Shown here piece after piece: positions 46,601 to 61,000 of a stretch of DNA of 64,000 nt. The translations under genes were made by a program, and so were the position numbers. A model generated the notes under the pieces. The model was not told the DNA's origin and made no database searches. It saw nothing but the letters and a program-made list of their open reading frames with translations. Source of the stretch: Oikopleura dioica (taxonomy: Eukaryota > Chordata > Appendicularia > Copelata > Oikopleuridae); assembly GCA_907165135.1 (NCBI GenBank), contig OU015567.1, positions 11,661,001-11,725,000 of the forward strand, in the 5' to 3' direction. Every line of letters begins with the position of its first letter. The stretch's first letter is position 1.

Positions 46601-49600
46601 CATACAAAAATGACAAGAGTAAATGCGACTTTGAGACAATCCGGGCCTGATTTCTTGGAATACGCATGGGACAAAGTAAACGGAGCAGAGCGATATGATT
46701 TCAATGGCATGCCTCAGTTCCCGGGAGAGGATCCTTTTGCTAAATCAACAACATCAACTTCAATCAAATTCGATCAACTCATTGATGGATCCTTATATCT
46801 CATTGAAGCAGAAGCTGTCAACGAAGACACAACATCTGTTCTTTCGCAGTATTACGTTTGGACACGTCTTTATGAGCCGGATGTTGTAATCTCAAATGTT
46901 GAGGACACTTCCCTCGTTCTCTCTGTAGAGCACGTCGATAAAGCGACCAGAATTGTCGGAAAAATAAACGATGCGCCAATAGACTTTCCATTGAACTCAA
47001 GTGAGAGTCGAACTGAAATCGTCCTAGATAACCTAGAACAAGGTTCAATGCAATCTGTGAAGATTCAAGCTGTCAATGATAACTGCACCTCCCATTTCGT
47101 CGAGAAAAATGTCATGCTCTTACTGACTACGCCAACGAATATAACTGTTCTTCCTTCAGCAGATTCAGTCACTCTCGAGTGGTCCGCGATTTCGAAAGCT
47201 TCGAATTATCTCCTCACCCTCACCGCAGAAAACGGAGAAGCAACTCAAATAGAAGTGAGGATTCCTCAGTATACCTTTTTTGGCTTATCAGCTGGAACGC
47301 TATACAAGATTACCATCCAAGCGGTCAATGAAGAGACAAAATCAGCAGAAGCGCTCATCGAAACCTACACTAGACTTGACACGCTTTCTCAAGTAGATCT
47401 GATTGAAATCGAACCGACAAGTCTGTCCCTCGAATGGAACACTGTCGACGGCGCAACTGGTTACGAAATTTCAGTCAAGCAGCATTATGATCAAAAATTG
47501 AATCTCACGGAATCTACTTTGCTTTTTCACACAACGAATAGCAGCTATCAAGTAACAGGACTTGTTCCTGGTGCAAAATACAGCTACTCAGTCGCTGGTA
47601 AAAATCTCAATACGCTTTCCGACGCAGAAGTTTTCACAATCTACACTGAGCTTGAAAATATTCCCGAAGTAGCAGCTGTTCAGGTTCACCATAATGACAT
47701 GACTGTTTCGTGGGGCTTTGTTCCGAACGCGGTGGAATATGTTGTTGAATTATCTGATAGCGCCGGACGACAAATTCACTCCGAAACTGTCCAAGCTCAA
47801 GAAACAGAATGGATCGCGAATTCGATCGAATTGAAAAATCTTCAGCCAGGTGCTTTTTACAACGTCAGTCTTCAAGCTTTCAATGATGTTACAAAATCTA
47901 ACGTTGCTGTGCTGAGCCACTACACCTTGCTTAACCCATTCAACCCCCGAGACGTGGTCATTTTCGAAAAGCGACCAGAAGGAATTGTTTTCTCTTGGCA
48001 ACCGATTGACGGCGCAGATTCATACAAAATTATAATTGATAAGGACTTTGAATTAACGTATTTCATGGACCGCGGTGAGGAAAACCCTCGCGAGCTCATC
48101 ACTAACGAGACTTCCTACGATGTCACCGATCTACTCCCCGATACGAAGTACAAATACGAATTGATCGCCTTCAATCAAAAGACATTCTCTGAGTCTTTCT
48201 ACGGCTACGAAGCGACTCTTTTGCCAGATATCGAGCTAGCCGAAATCGTTGAAAAAACTTACGCAAGTTTCAAGGCTCAATGGTCGAACGTTCCCGGGGC
48301 CGCAGATTATCTCGTTCAGCTGAGATATACAAACGGACAAGTCTTATTCTTGACGTCCTTGTTCAAGGCTGAAATTGACCTGCGATTCGGATCACTCTTA
48401 CCTGGCGTTTCGTACACTCTAAGTATCATCGGTCGAAATGAAATCACGGAGACAAGGTCAAAATCACTCTCTGTTTGGACTAAACTTTCTCCAATCATCA
48501 ACTTGAGAAGCAACGACGATGAGCTGCAAGAAGACAAAGTGGTTCTAGAGTGGGAAGATGTCCCCGGAACAGCCCACTACCACATTGTCGTTCTCGAAGT
48601 TGAAACAGATGTAGTTGTATTCACTGAGAACATCACCGAAAACAAGTATGAGAGAAGAAATCTCACGGCAGGGACTAAATACCAGTTCACGATCCATGCT
48701 GTAAACGAGTTTACCGAGTCCGACACTGAACAAATCGCTGTAGCAACACCTCTCTCGAAACCAACTGACTACCAAATCAGCGTATTCCACCCTTATCTCA
48801 TCAAAGGCTCATGGAAACTAGGAGATGCACTGGCTCCTCGGCACAGGCGAATCACCTGGCGATGCGGAACTGATGATCCAAAATACTGCGATTGTTCCGA
48901 CTTCGAGGGATGCCCTGGCCATTATGTTTTGAAAAAGATCCGGGCTGATGGAGAAAAATCTTGGACACCCGAAATGCTCGGCGGCGGAGACGTTATTGAG
49001 GATTCCATTCAATTGGACAATGACATGGTTTACAGAATGTGCATCCGTGCTGAAAACCCTCAGACTGGCGAGAATTCTCGGCCATTTTGCGTCACTCTTA
49101 AAACCGGAATGATCGCTCAAGAAGCTGCAGAAGACCAGAAGCTGTGCATCCAACGAGATGTCAACTGGATCAATCCGCTTGAGATGATTCCAGCGATTTT
49201 GAACAATGGCGAATGGACCTACGAGCAAACTCCTAAAGGAGTCATTCCAAGTTACAATGCCGACTTGACCGCAACGTGCAAGAAAATCGGAAAAGTATAC
49301 AGTTGGGACTTGAAAGATTTTATCCGAATTCATCAAAAATCTTGCTCACCAGGTTGGATAAGCATCGACAACGATTTCCCTGGAGTAGTTGTCCAATGCC
49401 TTTTCCCAAAACACAAGTCGGGCACGCCTATCTTTCCAAAATCAATGATCGAAGTCAACTACTGCGAAAAACGAAGCGTAGATCCGAAACGACCTTGGAT
49501 CGCGCTGAGAAACGTTGCTAACGGCGGTCGCTGCGGATGCCACTATCTTAAAGCTTGCGAAAGATGGGACTATAAGCCTTTCCCTGGCTTTACTGTCCGA

Positions 49601-52600
49601 AACGCAGCGCCGATTATAACGATGCCGCTTGTGAAAAATGAGCAGGCTTGCTTGAAAAAGTGCGACGTTCAACGAGAACGAGAATGCGCAAAGATTCCGC
49701 AAGTAGTAAAAGAGGGAAAGACAAATTGCGTCTGTAAGAACTGCTGTCTGATGACCACTTTGTCAACTGAAGACGGTTGCGTTCTCTTCACATCATCTCT
49801 GAATCGAACGTCGACGAGAATCGAAGCGAGGGATCAGACAACTGTCTTCACGAACTTCCTCGGCGCGCAAGGATCCCCCGGCTTCCGCCTCCTTGATTTC
49901 ACCAACAATGGGGTGGCAAGGCCGGAAATGGATTACGAAGTGACTTTGTCATTTTCCTACGCTTCCGAAACCTGTGTCAGAATAATATTCGATCAGAACA
50001 ACGTTACCGAAGCAGTTTATCATGACATCATCATTCGAAAAGGACGAGATTATTCGAAATCAAAACCCTGCATGGAGACATATCCAACATTGAGCTTCTA
50101 CCCGGTTGAGCACGTGATCGATTATGATCTGGAAGAAGGTGAAACAATCAAGATTGTTGAAACCTATTCTTACAGCGACTATGGCATTTATGACAGCATC
50201 GTTGAAATAACATCGACGGATGATGATCAAGCCGGTGATAATATCGTAAAAGACCAAATGATTCAAAAGAAAATCGGCATCAACCAGTTTGGCTGCCAAT
50301 ATCCAGCGATCAAGATCGAAGGCCCGTGGCTCGCGGACGAGACGAAAACAATTACGCTTCCGAAGTCGAAGAAATTGATTCTTTCGGCAACCAGTGACAT
50401 TCAATGCGAAGTGAATCCAGGCTACAGTTTCCGCTGGACAGCAAAACTGATTGGTTTCGACCATAGCTTCGACAACATGGTTATTGACGGAAACATGACT
50501 TTGGAAGATCACCTTGAGCTCATCGAAGAGTCTTCCGGAGATGTCGAAAATCTGGAAGGCTCTGGCAGTTACATCGAACTCGTTCTTGCTGAAAAACTTG
50601 AAGCTGCTCTGCAGCCACGTGATTTAATCGAAGGCTTGTGGAAAGTAACAATTGAACTGGAATTCAACGATTTGGACTTTTTGGTTGAAGACGTTGTCTG
50701 GATAAATGTCATTCCAAGTCCACTCGAAATCGACATTGAAGGTGGCGAAAAACGAACTGCTGGACATGGAAAAACCATTCAATTTAAAGCTGATGCAATT
50801 GATCCAGACGAGTCAAGCTCTGACCAAACCAAAGGAATTGAATTTGAGTGGTTTATTTTGGGTACAAACGCGACAGAAACAATCCCTATCGATGCATATT
50901 TTGAAGAGCTTTATGCAAATCAAAGCCTTTTGCCGTATCACTGGGAGGACAAACCAACTGAAGAGGGCAAATTTGATCTTTCAGACATGTATCAAATTCG
51001 ATCTAAATCCGAAGTCTGGATCAACACCGACTTCTTTTACATGAACGAGCCATTCAAAGTCATACTCGTCTGCAGCAAGGATATTCGAGAGGCGATTTTC
51101 GAGCAGACTGTTACGGCCGTTGCAGGTGATCCGCCAGATTTCTTCATCAAGTGTGTGGAAAACTGCAAGGATAAATTGAATCGAGGCGAAGTTCTTTCTC
51201 TTATGATAAAATGCAAAAATTGTGTTCGCGGAAGATCGCCTCGATTTTTCTGGAGCTTCAGTCTTTACGACCTTCCAGAGGAGGAAGAAGAGGATGAATA
51301 CTCTTCATATGATGAGCCCGATGAGCCAGGATCAGCAATCGTTGATGATGTTCCATCCATGACGGCAACGTTCAACCAGAGAATTATGAAAGTCCACAAG
51401 AACTATTTCTTGCCCGGGCGAGAGTATTCGATTGACGTTTCTGTATCTATGGACGGATACGACGAAGAACTCGACCAAATCGTTCGACAAGAGGCTTCCA
51501 ACCAAATTGTCCGAAAAGTGAACCTTCCACCAATTGATGGTCATTGCGTTGGAATCGGAGGCGAATCTACCTGCGATTACATTACCCAAGAGCAATATGA
51601 ACTGGTTCCAAATGAGAATGCCACGGTTATTTTTACCGAAGACATTCCGGAAGCAGAATGCTCAGAAGCCTGTTGTTTCGGTGAAGCAATCAACTGTCTT
51701 GGATATCAATTTACCGCAGCTATCAATGAAACGAATGGAAACTGCACCCTTTTCGATATTGCCGAGGACGATGAAAATGTTGAGCTTCTGTATGTTCCTG
51801 AGGATTCTTATTTCAGCCGATACAATCGCCGTGTTTTCGCAAAAGTAGAGGCGGTCAAAGGCGAAGTGAGTTTTCAATGCCAAGACTGGTTTGATGAAGG
51901 AACTTTTCTGAACTACGAGGAAGCTGCTGGTCGCCAGCCTCAGCTTATGTACCGATTTACGACAAAACCGATCAATGAATCAATTGATCCTTTCCTGCTC
52001 TACCACGGTCCGTCCCCTCAAACACCAAAACTCTCCCTCCCGCTCGGCAACAAAGACTTCTTCTTCTTTGGTCTCCGAGTTGTTGCTGAAATCTGCGATT
52101 TGTACGGAGAATGTGTTGACTCCAACGAAATCCTCGTCCAGTCCTTCCCAATGATCTCTGTCGACGTGGGCGGAGACTTGATGAACGCTGTTTCTGGAAA
52201 TAGCTCGAAATTGCTTACAGCAGTGAGCACTAAGAATCCGAAAATTGTGGCATCCATCACTGGCGCTGTTTCTAGCTATTTCATTCAAAACATTTCGGAT
52301 ATTTCGTCCGATACCTTGATCACAACAACCGCAGCTTTGACAACCGTGGCGGCCACAACAAGGCGATTGATTTTCGCAAACAACATGCCAACTCCAAATC
52401 CAATTGTCGAAGGACAGCCAGAAGAGCCACTGTTCGATCTTTCTCAAGTCGTCGCGAGACCAGTAGAAACTGATGGAATCGCAGCGGAAGAAGACTCAGA
52501 AGAAATCGCAAAACAAAAAGCTGAAGAAGCGGAACGAGTCCGTCAGTGGACACTTCAAATGGCTGCTGAGGCATCAAACTTCTTGTCATCCGGTTCTCTC

Positions 52601-55600
52601 GAAACGCAGAGCTCGCTTTCTCGAAGAAAAAGGCAAGTTCGAGATTTTATCCGAAAACGAGCAAGGCGATCTGCTGATTATTTCTACGACGAGTATCAAG
52701 GCGGGTCAGACAATTCATCCGATTATGAAATGTACGAATTCTCTGGAATTTCCGAACAGCTTTATGGACCGACTGAATCGCCAATTTATGTCACGACAAT
52801 GTCTGCTTATGAAAATGATTTGTCCTTGGAAGTCGAATCGTCCGTCAAAAAGGGGTTGAAGAAAGAACTGATGAACGCGATGGGAAGCATTGTCGATGTA
52901 ATTGTCTCGCCTGAGTCATTGATGCAAGTATCAGCAGCGGTTTCTACTTTCACTGAGACAGGAGATGATTTGGACGACGAAACGCAGCAAAAAGGCGCTG
53001 ATATGGCAGCGTCAATGACTTCCAATCTCAAAGGCTTCACTGAAGAAGCGAACAAAGAGCAACTGAGCAAGATCGGAGGAAAAGTCATGGCCAGTCTATC
53101 CGGTATCGTTTCCACTTCGACTCCAGACGATCAAGTGCTGAAAGAAGACAAGCTCGCCGGAAAAGAGCCGAATTTCGACCAAATGGAAAAGCGAGACATC
53201 AACCCGATAGAAAACGAATGGATGAGAAAACTCGCACGACTTGAAAATCGAAAGAACATTGCCGAAAAAGCGCCAGCAGCGAAAAATATCACCTCAAAGT
53301 CCCTTGGCTCTGTTTCTGACCTGACAGGAGCGTTGACTACCAAGCAGATGGGAGGTGAAGAAGCGACTGAGGTTGAGTCAGGAGATCTAAGCGTCAACAC
53401 TCAGAAAATCAGCGCAGAGGATGCTTCAGGAGCCCAACTGAGGAACAAAAATGGCGTTTCCATCAAACTCCCGGAAATATCCGAAGCGACTACAGCCGCG
53501 CTTCTCGAGCAGGGTCAAGAAGAACTCGATATTCAAATGTCGACTTTTGGCAAAAACCCGTTCAAATATGATGATAACGCTTCTCTAGTCAATTCTGCTG
53601 TCACTGTGTTAAACATGCCGAACGGAACTGATGATATTTTGAAATCTGGAATGGGTCTCGCGATCCCCAATGATTTCAGCGCAGATAATCAAATGATGGA
53701 ATTGCATTTCCCCGACGAGGGAGTTCTGCAAGTCTCTCGTTTCGAAATCGTCGGCCCCGGTAATGCCATTCTGATGGTTTACGAGCCCCCACATCTGGAA
53801 GACACAACTGTTCATTATGAAGTGTTCATTAGAAACGGATCTGCGCCGGTTTTAGGATCAACTCCAGATGAGCATATTTTCGATTTCAAATTCTCTTTGC
53901 CTTTGAATCTTGAAATCTGGGAGATGGAAAATCCTGCGATCGACAAATACAAAGTTTTCATCCCAGAGAATGACATCGAATGCGAAGTTTATCCTTGCAG
54001 TTGGTTCGTTGGAAGCATGTACACTACATCCAACATGACTACGCCGCAACAAAATCGACGAAAACGACGATCACCTGATCTTCCTGACACGACGCACCAT
54101 CTTTTCCTCTCCACACCAGGCTGCAGAGTGCTCAATCAAGAAACCGGAAAATGGTCAAGCAACGGCTGCCATGTCGACTCTCGATCAACGCCAGAATACA
54201 CCGAGTGCTTCTGCAAGGATCTCCCTCAAAAAGCCATTTTCTCTGCTGAATTCTTCGTCCCTCCCAACAAAATTGACTTTTCCACAATTTGGTCAAAATT
54301 CTGCATAACATGCAATGCTGGAGTTTTCAGCTTCGTCATTGTTTTCCTTGCTCTTTGGCTGATCGCAGCTTGGTTTATTTTGAAAATGGACAAGAACGAT
54401 GCCATCAAGTGGGCTTTGCGAAGTCTCATTGACAATCGACGAGAAGACAAGGTACTGTATCAGATTTCTGTAACAACCGGTGGCGGAGGCGACTCATCAA
54501 CAAAGTCCAAAATCTATTTCCGTCTGGAAGGCATGCGAAAACGATCTAGAGTTCGAAGGTTAGGCACAACTAAAAACGCTCAGTTATTTGAGCGCGGTAC
54601 TAATAAGCATTTCCTCATGCGAGAAGCAGTTGACCTTGGCGAACTAAAAGCTCTTCAAATATGGCACGATAATTCCGGACGGGGAGCTTTGAAAGGCTGG
54701 TACTGCCAACAAGTTGTCGTCACTCATGTTCAAAGCAACAAACGCTGGTTCTTCATGATTCAAGATTATCTAGATGCGGCACGATCCGATGGCAAATGCG
54801 AGCGACTCGTCCCCCCAGCTGATCCCGATGAGAAGCAAAACTTCAACAAGCTCTTTGCCGCCACAAGTTGGTCGAAACTCTCCGATGATCATATCTGGCT
54901 CTCGACTTTTCATCGACCAACTAAATCTATCTTCAAGCGAATGGAACGTTGGTCTTGTTGTGCTTGTTTAACCTTTATTACCATGCTCACGAACATGATG
55001 TTCGCTGGACAAGAAGATAGCTCAGAAATGATCAGAATCGGTCCTTTCCGGTTCTCACCGAGCGCGATCTACATTTCCGCCATTTGCTCCCTCATCGTTG
55101 TTCCTGCTACGCTCATTCCGATCACCCTTTTCAAAAAAAGAAAGTCAAAAGCAAACGATGGCACAGATAACCGAGCAAAGGGTTTCCTACCTTGGTGGTC
55201 AAAATACGTTGCTTATGGGCTCAATTTTTGCGTAACAATCATCTGCGCCTTCTTTGTGATTCTTTACTCAATGGATTTTGGAAAGGCAAAATCTGACAAG
55301 TGGCTTCTCAACGAACTCATGTCCTTCTGTGTTAATATCGTTGTAGCTGAACCAATCAAGGTCGTTTTGATCAGTATGTTCATCGCTTCGATCCTCCGAA
55401 AGCTCGATCAATCGTTCTTGGACCTAATTGAAAACACGGAAATCGAGCAAGAAGACAAGCGATTCTTGGATCTGTGCTGTATCGAAGACGACTCTGGAGA
55501 AGCTCCTCTGATTACTCCCGCGCCACCAAATGAAAATGACCTGAACGCGGCGAAAGAATTGAGATACAAAGAAGAAAAAATGGTCGAAATCATTTGGGAC

Positions 55601-57454
55601 ATCATCGCTTACTTCATTTACATCTGTATCGTGATCTTCCTTGCTACAGGCAATCGAGATCCAATGGCATTCGCGCAAAACGAAAACATCAAAAACATGC
55701 TTTACTACGACAAGTTCGAAAAAGTCGAGTCTGTGGACGATTTCTGGAACTGGATAAATAGCTCTGTCCGGGACAGCATCTATCCAACACATGCATACAA
55801 CGGACGAAAACTCAACTGGCGAGAAAGAGCGTTTATGGAAGATGGCGCAAGTTTCCGTGTTGGACCGGCGCGAATTCGCTTGCAGCGCGGCGATCCATGG
55901 TCTTGTCGCATGTATGATGAAGAAACCGACTTTCCTGGGTCACCTGAGCCGCGAAAACGATGCGATCATGGGGACGAAATCAAAGGAAATTACGACACTG
56001 GATGGCACAATGAGATTGACGCCAGTACTGTTGACGTCGATGATATTTTCGAACAAGCGTGGATCTACCGCAGCTGGAAAGAACTCAACGGTGCACCATT
56101 CCAAGGAGACATCGGAATCTACAACGGTGGTGGTTATTCCGCCGAGTTAGGAGTCAACCCTGAGACATGCTCCGCCATCGTCAAGTATCTTCATCAAAAT
56201 GCGTTCATTTCGCACACAGCTTCAGCGTCTTTTGTCGAGTTCACTATCTACAACACTGCTTCCAACCTCTTCAGCAAGGTGCAATTCGTTTCCGAATGGC
56301 TTCCCTCGGGAAATTCGGTAAACAACTTCAAAATCGACACTTTCCGACTGTATCACTACGAAGGAACAGTTGGATCGATGATGGTGGTTGCGCACATCTT
56401 CTTCATTGCTCACATGATTTTCAAAATCGTCTCGACAATCAAAGACGGATTCTGCAAGTTTGGATTCTGGGGCGTTGTAAAGGACAATTGGAAGCTTTTC
56501 GAAGTTATAATGATCCTTCTGGACATTTTAATTCTCATTTTCTACTCGGTCCGAATGATGGTCAGCGACAAACTCATCGATCTTTTCAAGGATGACAAAC
56601 GCTCCTTCGTGAACTTTGACCCAGTTGTGGCGGCAGATTCGACGTTAGGTTGGATCATTTCTTTTGCGGTTTTCTTTTCCATTCTCAAATTTGGCAAGTT
56701 GCTTCGATTCAATCAACGAATTGAAATGCTTTCTTCCGTTATCAAGAAGATCGGACAGGAGTGGTCGGGATTCTTTGTGATGTTCATGACAGTTCTGATG
56801 AGCTTCTTGTCCATGGCAATGATTATGTGGAACAAGTACTCAAGGAAAGGATCAAAAAATATATTTATTTACTTTTATCTAAAGATGTCACAGCGATTCG
56901 AGATATCGATTTGAGAATGATACTGATCCTAAAAAAGCTACTTCTCAAACATCATCCGCGGATCTGAAACCCTCCTTGACGGAATGCTGGGCGGTTTGCT
57001 CTATAAAACTTTGACGGAGCGATATCCTGTCTTCGGTGCCTGGTATTACCTATTCTTCTGTTTCACGATGATGTTCCTTATTTTGAACGTACTCGTCGCG
57101 ATTATCAACACTTCATGCGAGTTGGGAAGTGAAGAGCTTTTGAGCAAATCGAATGAGTTTGAAATAATGGAATTCATGATGAAATCGTTCAAAACGAAAA
57201 TTTCCTGGCTCTCTGGAGAACAAGCCGATCCAGAAGTAGACGATGTTACTGCTGAAGTCCAGCTTAGAGTTGAAAAACTCAAGAGCTCAAGAATTAACAG
57301 ACTGCAGAAACAAGAAGCTGAAGCAATGAGCACTTTTGAAAAATCGATGAAAGCGCTGAAACGACTCGACAACGTCAACTTCGAGAGGAGCCTTGGTATC
57401 AACCCGGAAATGAAGTACAAAGCATCGACTTTACGAAGACGACCCTCCAAGTAA
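40694..57454 (+). CDS. Giant polycystin-1-like protein with 28 FN3 repeats
   Basis: Polycystin-1 family proteins are large membrane receptors that pair with TRPP channels. One open exon runs from 40694 to about 56840, then a single intron of about 100 bp, then 56941-57454, giving about 5,550 residues. Order: a Cys-rich PAN-like N-terminus, 28 fibronectin-III-like repeats (41300-49110; each has a Trp and a repeated linker such as YTRL), cysteine-rich and PAN-like units (48850-49840), a REJ-like region (50290-51530), another PAN-like unit, a Ser/Thr-rich stretch with furin-like SRRKRQ and NRRKRR sites, a GPS domain (54112-54250), TM1, a PLAT domain (54440-54800), further membrane helices and a polycystin channel region ending NVLVAIINTS. 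The start lacks an obvious signal peptide, so a 5' exon may be missing. The pore region reads MLGGL, without the acidic filter of PKD2. Confidence 0.9.
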
Positions 57455-58029
57455 ACTGAAAATTATTACCGGATTTTATGCCTGAAAAGACAATGATTAT
57501 GGACACGGACACTGTTTTTGTACTGTAGTTTGTAGTTCCTTTACTTTCTTCTGCATTTCAAAATAAATTTTCTTTGTGAATTTCCTTTTCAAATTTACAA
57601 TTTTCCACAATTCAAGTTCTCGGTTGTCAAGTCAACCACTCTTATCTCAAGATGAAATGTTCCCTTTTTGCCTGAATGCATTTTCCTTGCTTCAAAATTT
57701 GTCATAAAATTCTCATCAGAAAAATACTTGTGATCAATCATCGTCCGCCAGACAAGTAGCAAAGTGCGCTTATCAAAAAGGCCTTTCGATTCCATCATTC
57801 TTGCGTACGCGCTAATGCATGAAATTGATGAACAAAAAATTAATCTCCGCGCGGCGCAGACAAAAAAATCGCCGACCACTCGTGGCGCAATTCGACGCCG
57901 CCTCGCTGTACCCACTCATGATGTTCCTATCATTCTTCTCGGATTCCGTTTTACCCGAGTTTCTTTTCGAGTTATTTATGAAGAATTCACTGCTATAATA
58001 ACCAACAAGAGAAAGAGAGAGAAGTAAAA
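57455..58029. other. Spacer between polycystin-like gene and Eya
   Basis: Contains the polycystin 3' UTR, with an AATAAA at 57562-57567. A 106-codon minus-strand frame (57595-57915) is rich in Arg and Cys but has no recognisable domain, and I do not call it a gene. Confidence 0.45.
57562..57567 (+). terminator. Polyadenylation signal of the polycystin-like gene
   Basis: AATAAA about 110 bp after the stop codon, followed by T-rich sequence. Confidence 0.6.
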
Positions 58030-61000
58030 ATGGCCTATCCCGGCATATGGGCGAATTCTTATGGCCAGATGTACCAAGGTAAAGCTATTAAATCGAACAT
58101 TTTTATCATATGCACTAATCTTGACGACAATTGTTTATGGCACATTTATAGAACATTTTTATGGGTCATTCATGATAATATCTCGATGGTGATTCTTCAT
58201 ACATTTAATTTAAGGATATAGCCGTTCTCAAGGCACTTTCGTAGCGCCGAAATGGGGCGATAAAATTTTTTCATTTCAAGACAGGTCCTACCTAAAATTA
58301 TGTCTAGAATTCGATTCTGATGTTTTTTAAAATTTTTTTCAAAGAAAATTTCTCTCTGGAGCGATTTGAAATCTTACGATCACTTTTTCTCGAAATTTTT
58401 CAATTAAATCGCTAAAACTAAACCGTGTTTTATTATAAATAACTGCTAATCTATCTTCCTAAGGCCTCAAAATTTCAAAACCCGAGCAAATTTTCATTCT
58501 AGCGTCCTCTTCTTTTTGGCTTTTCTTTTTCATAAATGCTGCGTTCAGGGCGCTGGGCCAATCAGCGCGCTCTTTCACATGCGCGCCTCACCGCGCGATG
58601 GAGGAGGGCGCCCAGCGCAGCAAACCAGAGCGCTGTCTGACGCTTCGGCTTACTCAAGTAAGCCTCATAAAAATGGCTCTAGAACCATAAATAATTTGAA
58701 TCTATTAAACTTTAAGCCCTAGGAATGTAGAGAAAGGTCCAAATTTTTAATTTATCAAAAAAACTCGACCGATTTAATGGAAAATTCTCGAGAAAAAGTG
58801 ATCGTAAGATTTAAAATTGCTCTAGAGAGAAATTTTTCCATTTAAAAATTAAAAAGAACACTAGAATCGGGTTTCTTAGGCAATTTTAGGTAGGGTTCCT
58901 TTTGAAATGAAAAAATTTTATCGTCCCCTTTTCGCGCTACGAAAGTGCCTTGAGAACGGCTATATCCTTAATAGAAAACAAAACCTTTTCCCCGTTAGAC
59001 TTCACGGGAAAGTCATGGCTAATTTAAATCTGAAACAAATTCCATTATGCGATTGTTGGTGTGAAAAAGGACTTTTACGCAGGAATTGGAGCATAAAAGA
59101 ACAATGATGAAGTGGTTCGTCGCATCAGATTAGATTTCACCTCAAGCAGGTCACACCGCGCCTCAAGATTTAGGCTAAACTGGCGGCACTAATTTGTTGC
59201 AGTTTTAATCCTGTTTCGAATTTTAATATTAAGGTGCACCTGGCAATAATAACAACTATGCCCAACCAGCTCAGTACCCCCCAAGCGCTCAAACTCCGGG
59301 TCAGCAGGCGCCGATCCAAGCTAATGGTCAACCTGAATACGGAGCTCAATATTACGCCGCCCAAGGACACTATCCAAACTATCACAATAACTATTACGTG
59401 AGCAGTACTCAGCCTGCATTGACGGCTACTTCCGGAAGTCAAGTAACGTACCAGTTGCAAGAGCCGCCCCAAGAAGCAATGGGAGAGATAAAATATACAA
59501 TCGATGATACAGACAGGTAAATAAGATTTTTCTTGGCGGATCCCAATATTTCATAGAAGGCGTGGCGGTAAGAAATCCAAGAAGCGGGAAGAAAACGGCG
59601 AGAACGAAATCGACCGTGTTTTCATCTGGGATCTGGACGAGACGATCATCATTTTCCACTCCCTTCTCACGTCTTCTTATGCCCAGCGCTACGGAAAGGT
59701 GACTTCCTCTCTTGGAGCTCATTTGGGCGTCGGGTTTCGACAAATTTCGAGTTTGAAATTCGCAATTATCCTCCCGGATAAGCCGCGACGCCATCTCGCG
59801 CAGAGCCCCAAGTGTTCGGTTTCACAAAGATCGCCAGATTAGACGCGAAAGTCCACGGCTTTCTTTAGCTAATGGATTATCATTTTTCTTGGAAAGAAAT
59901 GGCTCTTCAACTGTTTTTAAGGATACGAATGCAACATTGCAACTTGGGCTGAGGATGGAAGAGCTCATCTTCAATCTCGCAGACAACCATTTGTTCTTCA
60001 ACGATTTGGAAGAGTGCGACCAAGTCCACTGTGATGATGTCGCTGCTGATGATAATGGACAGGATCTCGCGAATTATAATTTCCAGACTGATGGTTTTCG
60101 GTAAATAGCTTTTCTTGCACCTTTTATTAAGGATATACCCGATAAAATTGAACTTTTCTAGCGCCGAAATGCTACGTAGGATCATTTTTATTTCAAAGGC
60201 AATTCTACCGTAAAATGCACGCAGATCTCAAATCTGGTACTTTTTTATATTTTCTCATTTGAATTTTTCTTTTTAGAGCAATTTCAAATCTTACTCTCTC
60301 GATTACTCGAAATTTTTGGTATAAATCGGTCGAGATTTTTCGATAGATAAGTTCTTTAGACCGTTTTCTACAATATTGATGGTTTACTTTTCCTTAATTC
60401 CGAAGGAAACTGATTCTAGAGTCATTTCATTAAGGGCTACCCAGCGCGTGAACGCTCTACAAAGCGGCGCGCTGGGTGCTCACTCAGTCGACTCCTCTTT
60501 TCCGAGAGAAAGTGAGTGGTTGAGCGCACCGCTCTGATTGGTAGCACGCGAAAAAGCGCGCAGAGAAGAAAAACAAGAGTATAAATGAGGAGAACACTAG
60601 AATGAAAATTCAATAGGGTTTAAGAATTTAATCCCATCAATTTCGTAGCTTAGCATTATTCTTATACAGAACACGGGTCATTTTTAGCGATGAAGTGAAA
60701 AAATTTCGAGAAATCGAGAGAGTTCGTTTTCAAATCGCTCTAGAGAGAAAAATTGTAATAAAAATTTTTAAATAAGTAGCAGAATTGAATTTAACGCACA
60801 ATTTTAGGTAGGATTTCTTTTGAAATAAAAATGATCCGACTTCGTATTTAGGCGCTATGAAAGTTTAATTTTATCGGGTATATCCTTAAATTCAATTTAG
60901 AACAGCAAATGCAGCAGGCGCTATCTGTCTCGGGCCGGGAGTTCGAGGAGGAGTGGACTGGATGAGAAAACTAGCTTTTAGATACCGAAGGATCAAAGAA

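Noticed and set aside
56830-56941. GA-AG border for the polycystin 3' intron
   Set aside because: Both a GTACTC donor and a GAAAGG donor give plausible protein, so this site was not counted as non-canonical.
57595-57915. 106-codon minus-strand frame between the polycystin-like gene and Eya
   Set aside because: No domain, no partner exon, and its start lies in the upstream region of Eya. It is likely chance.
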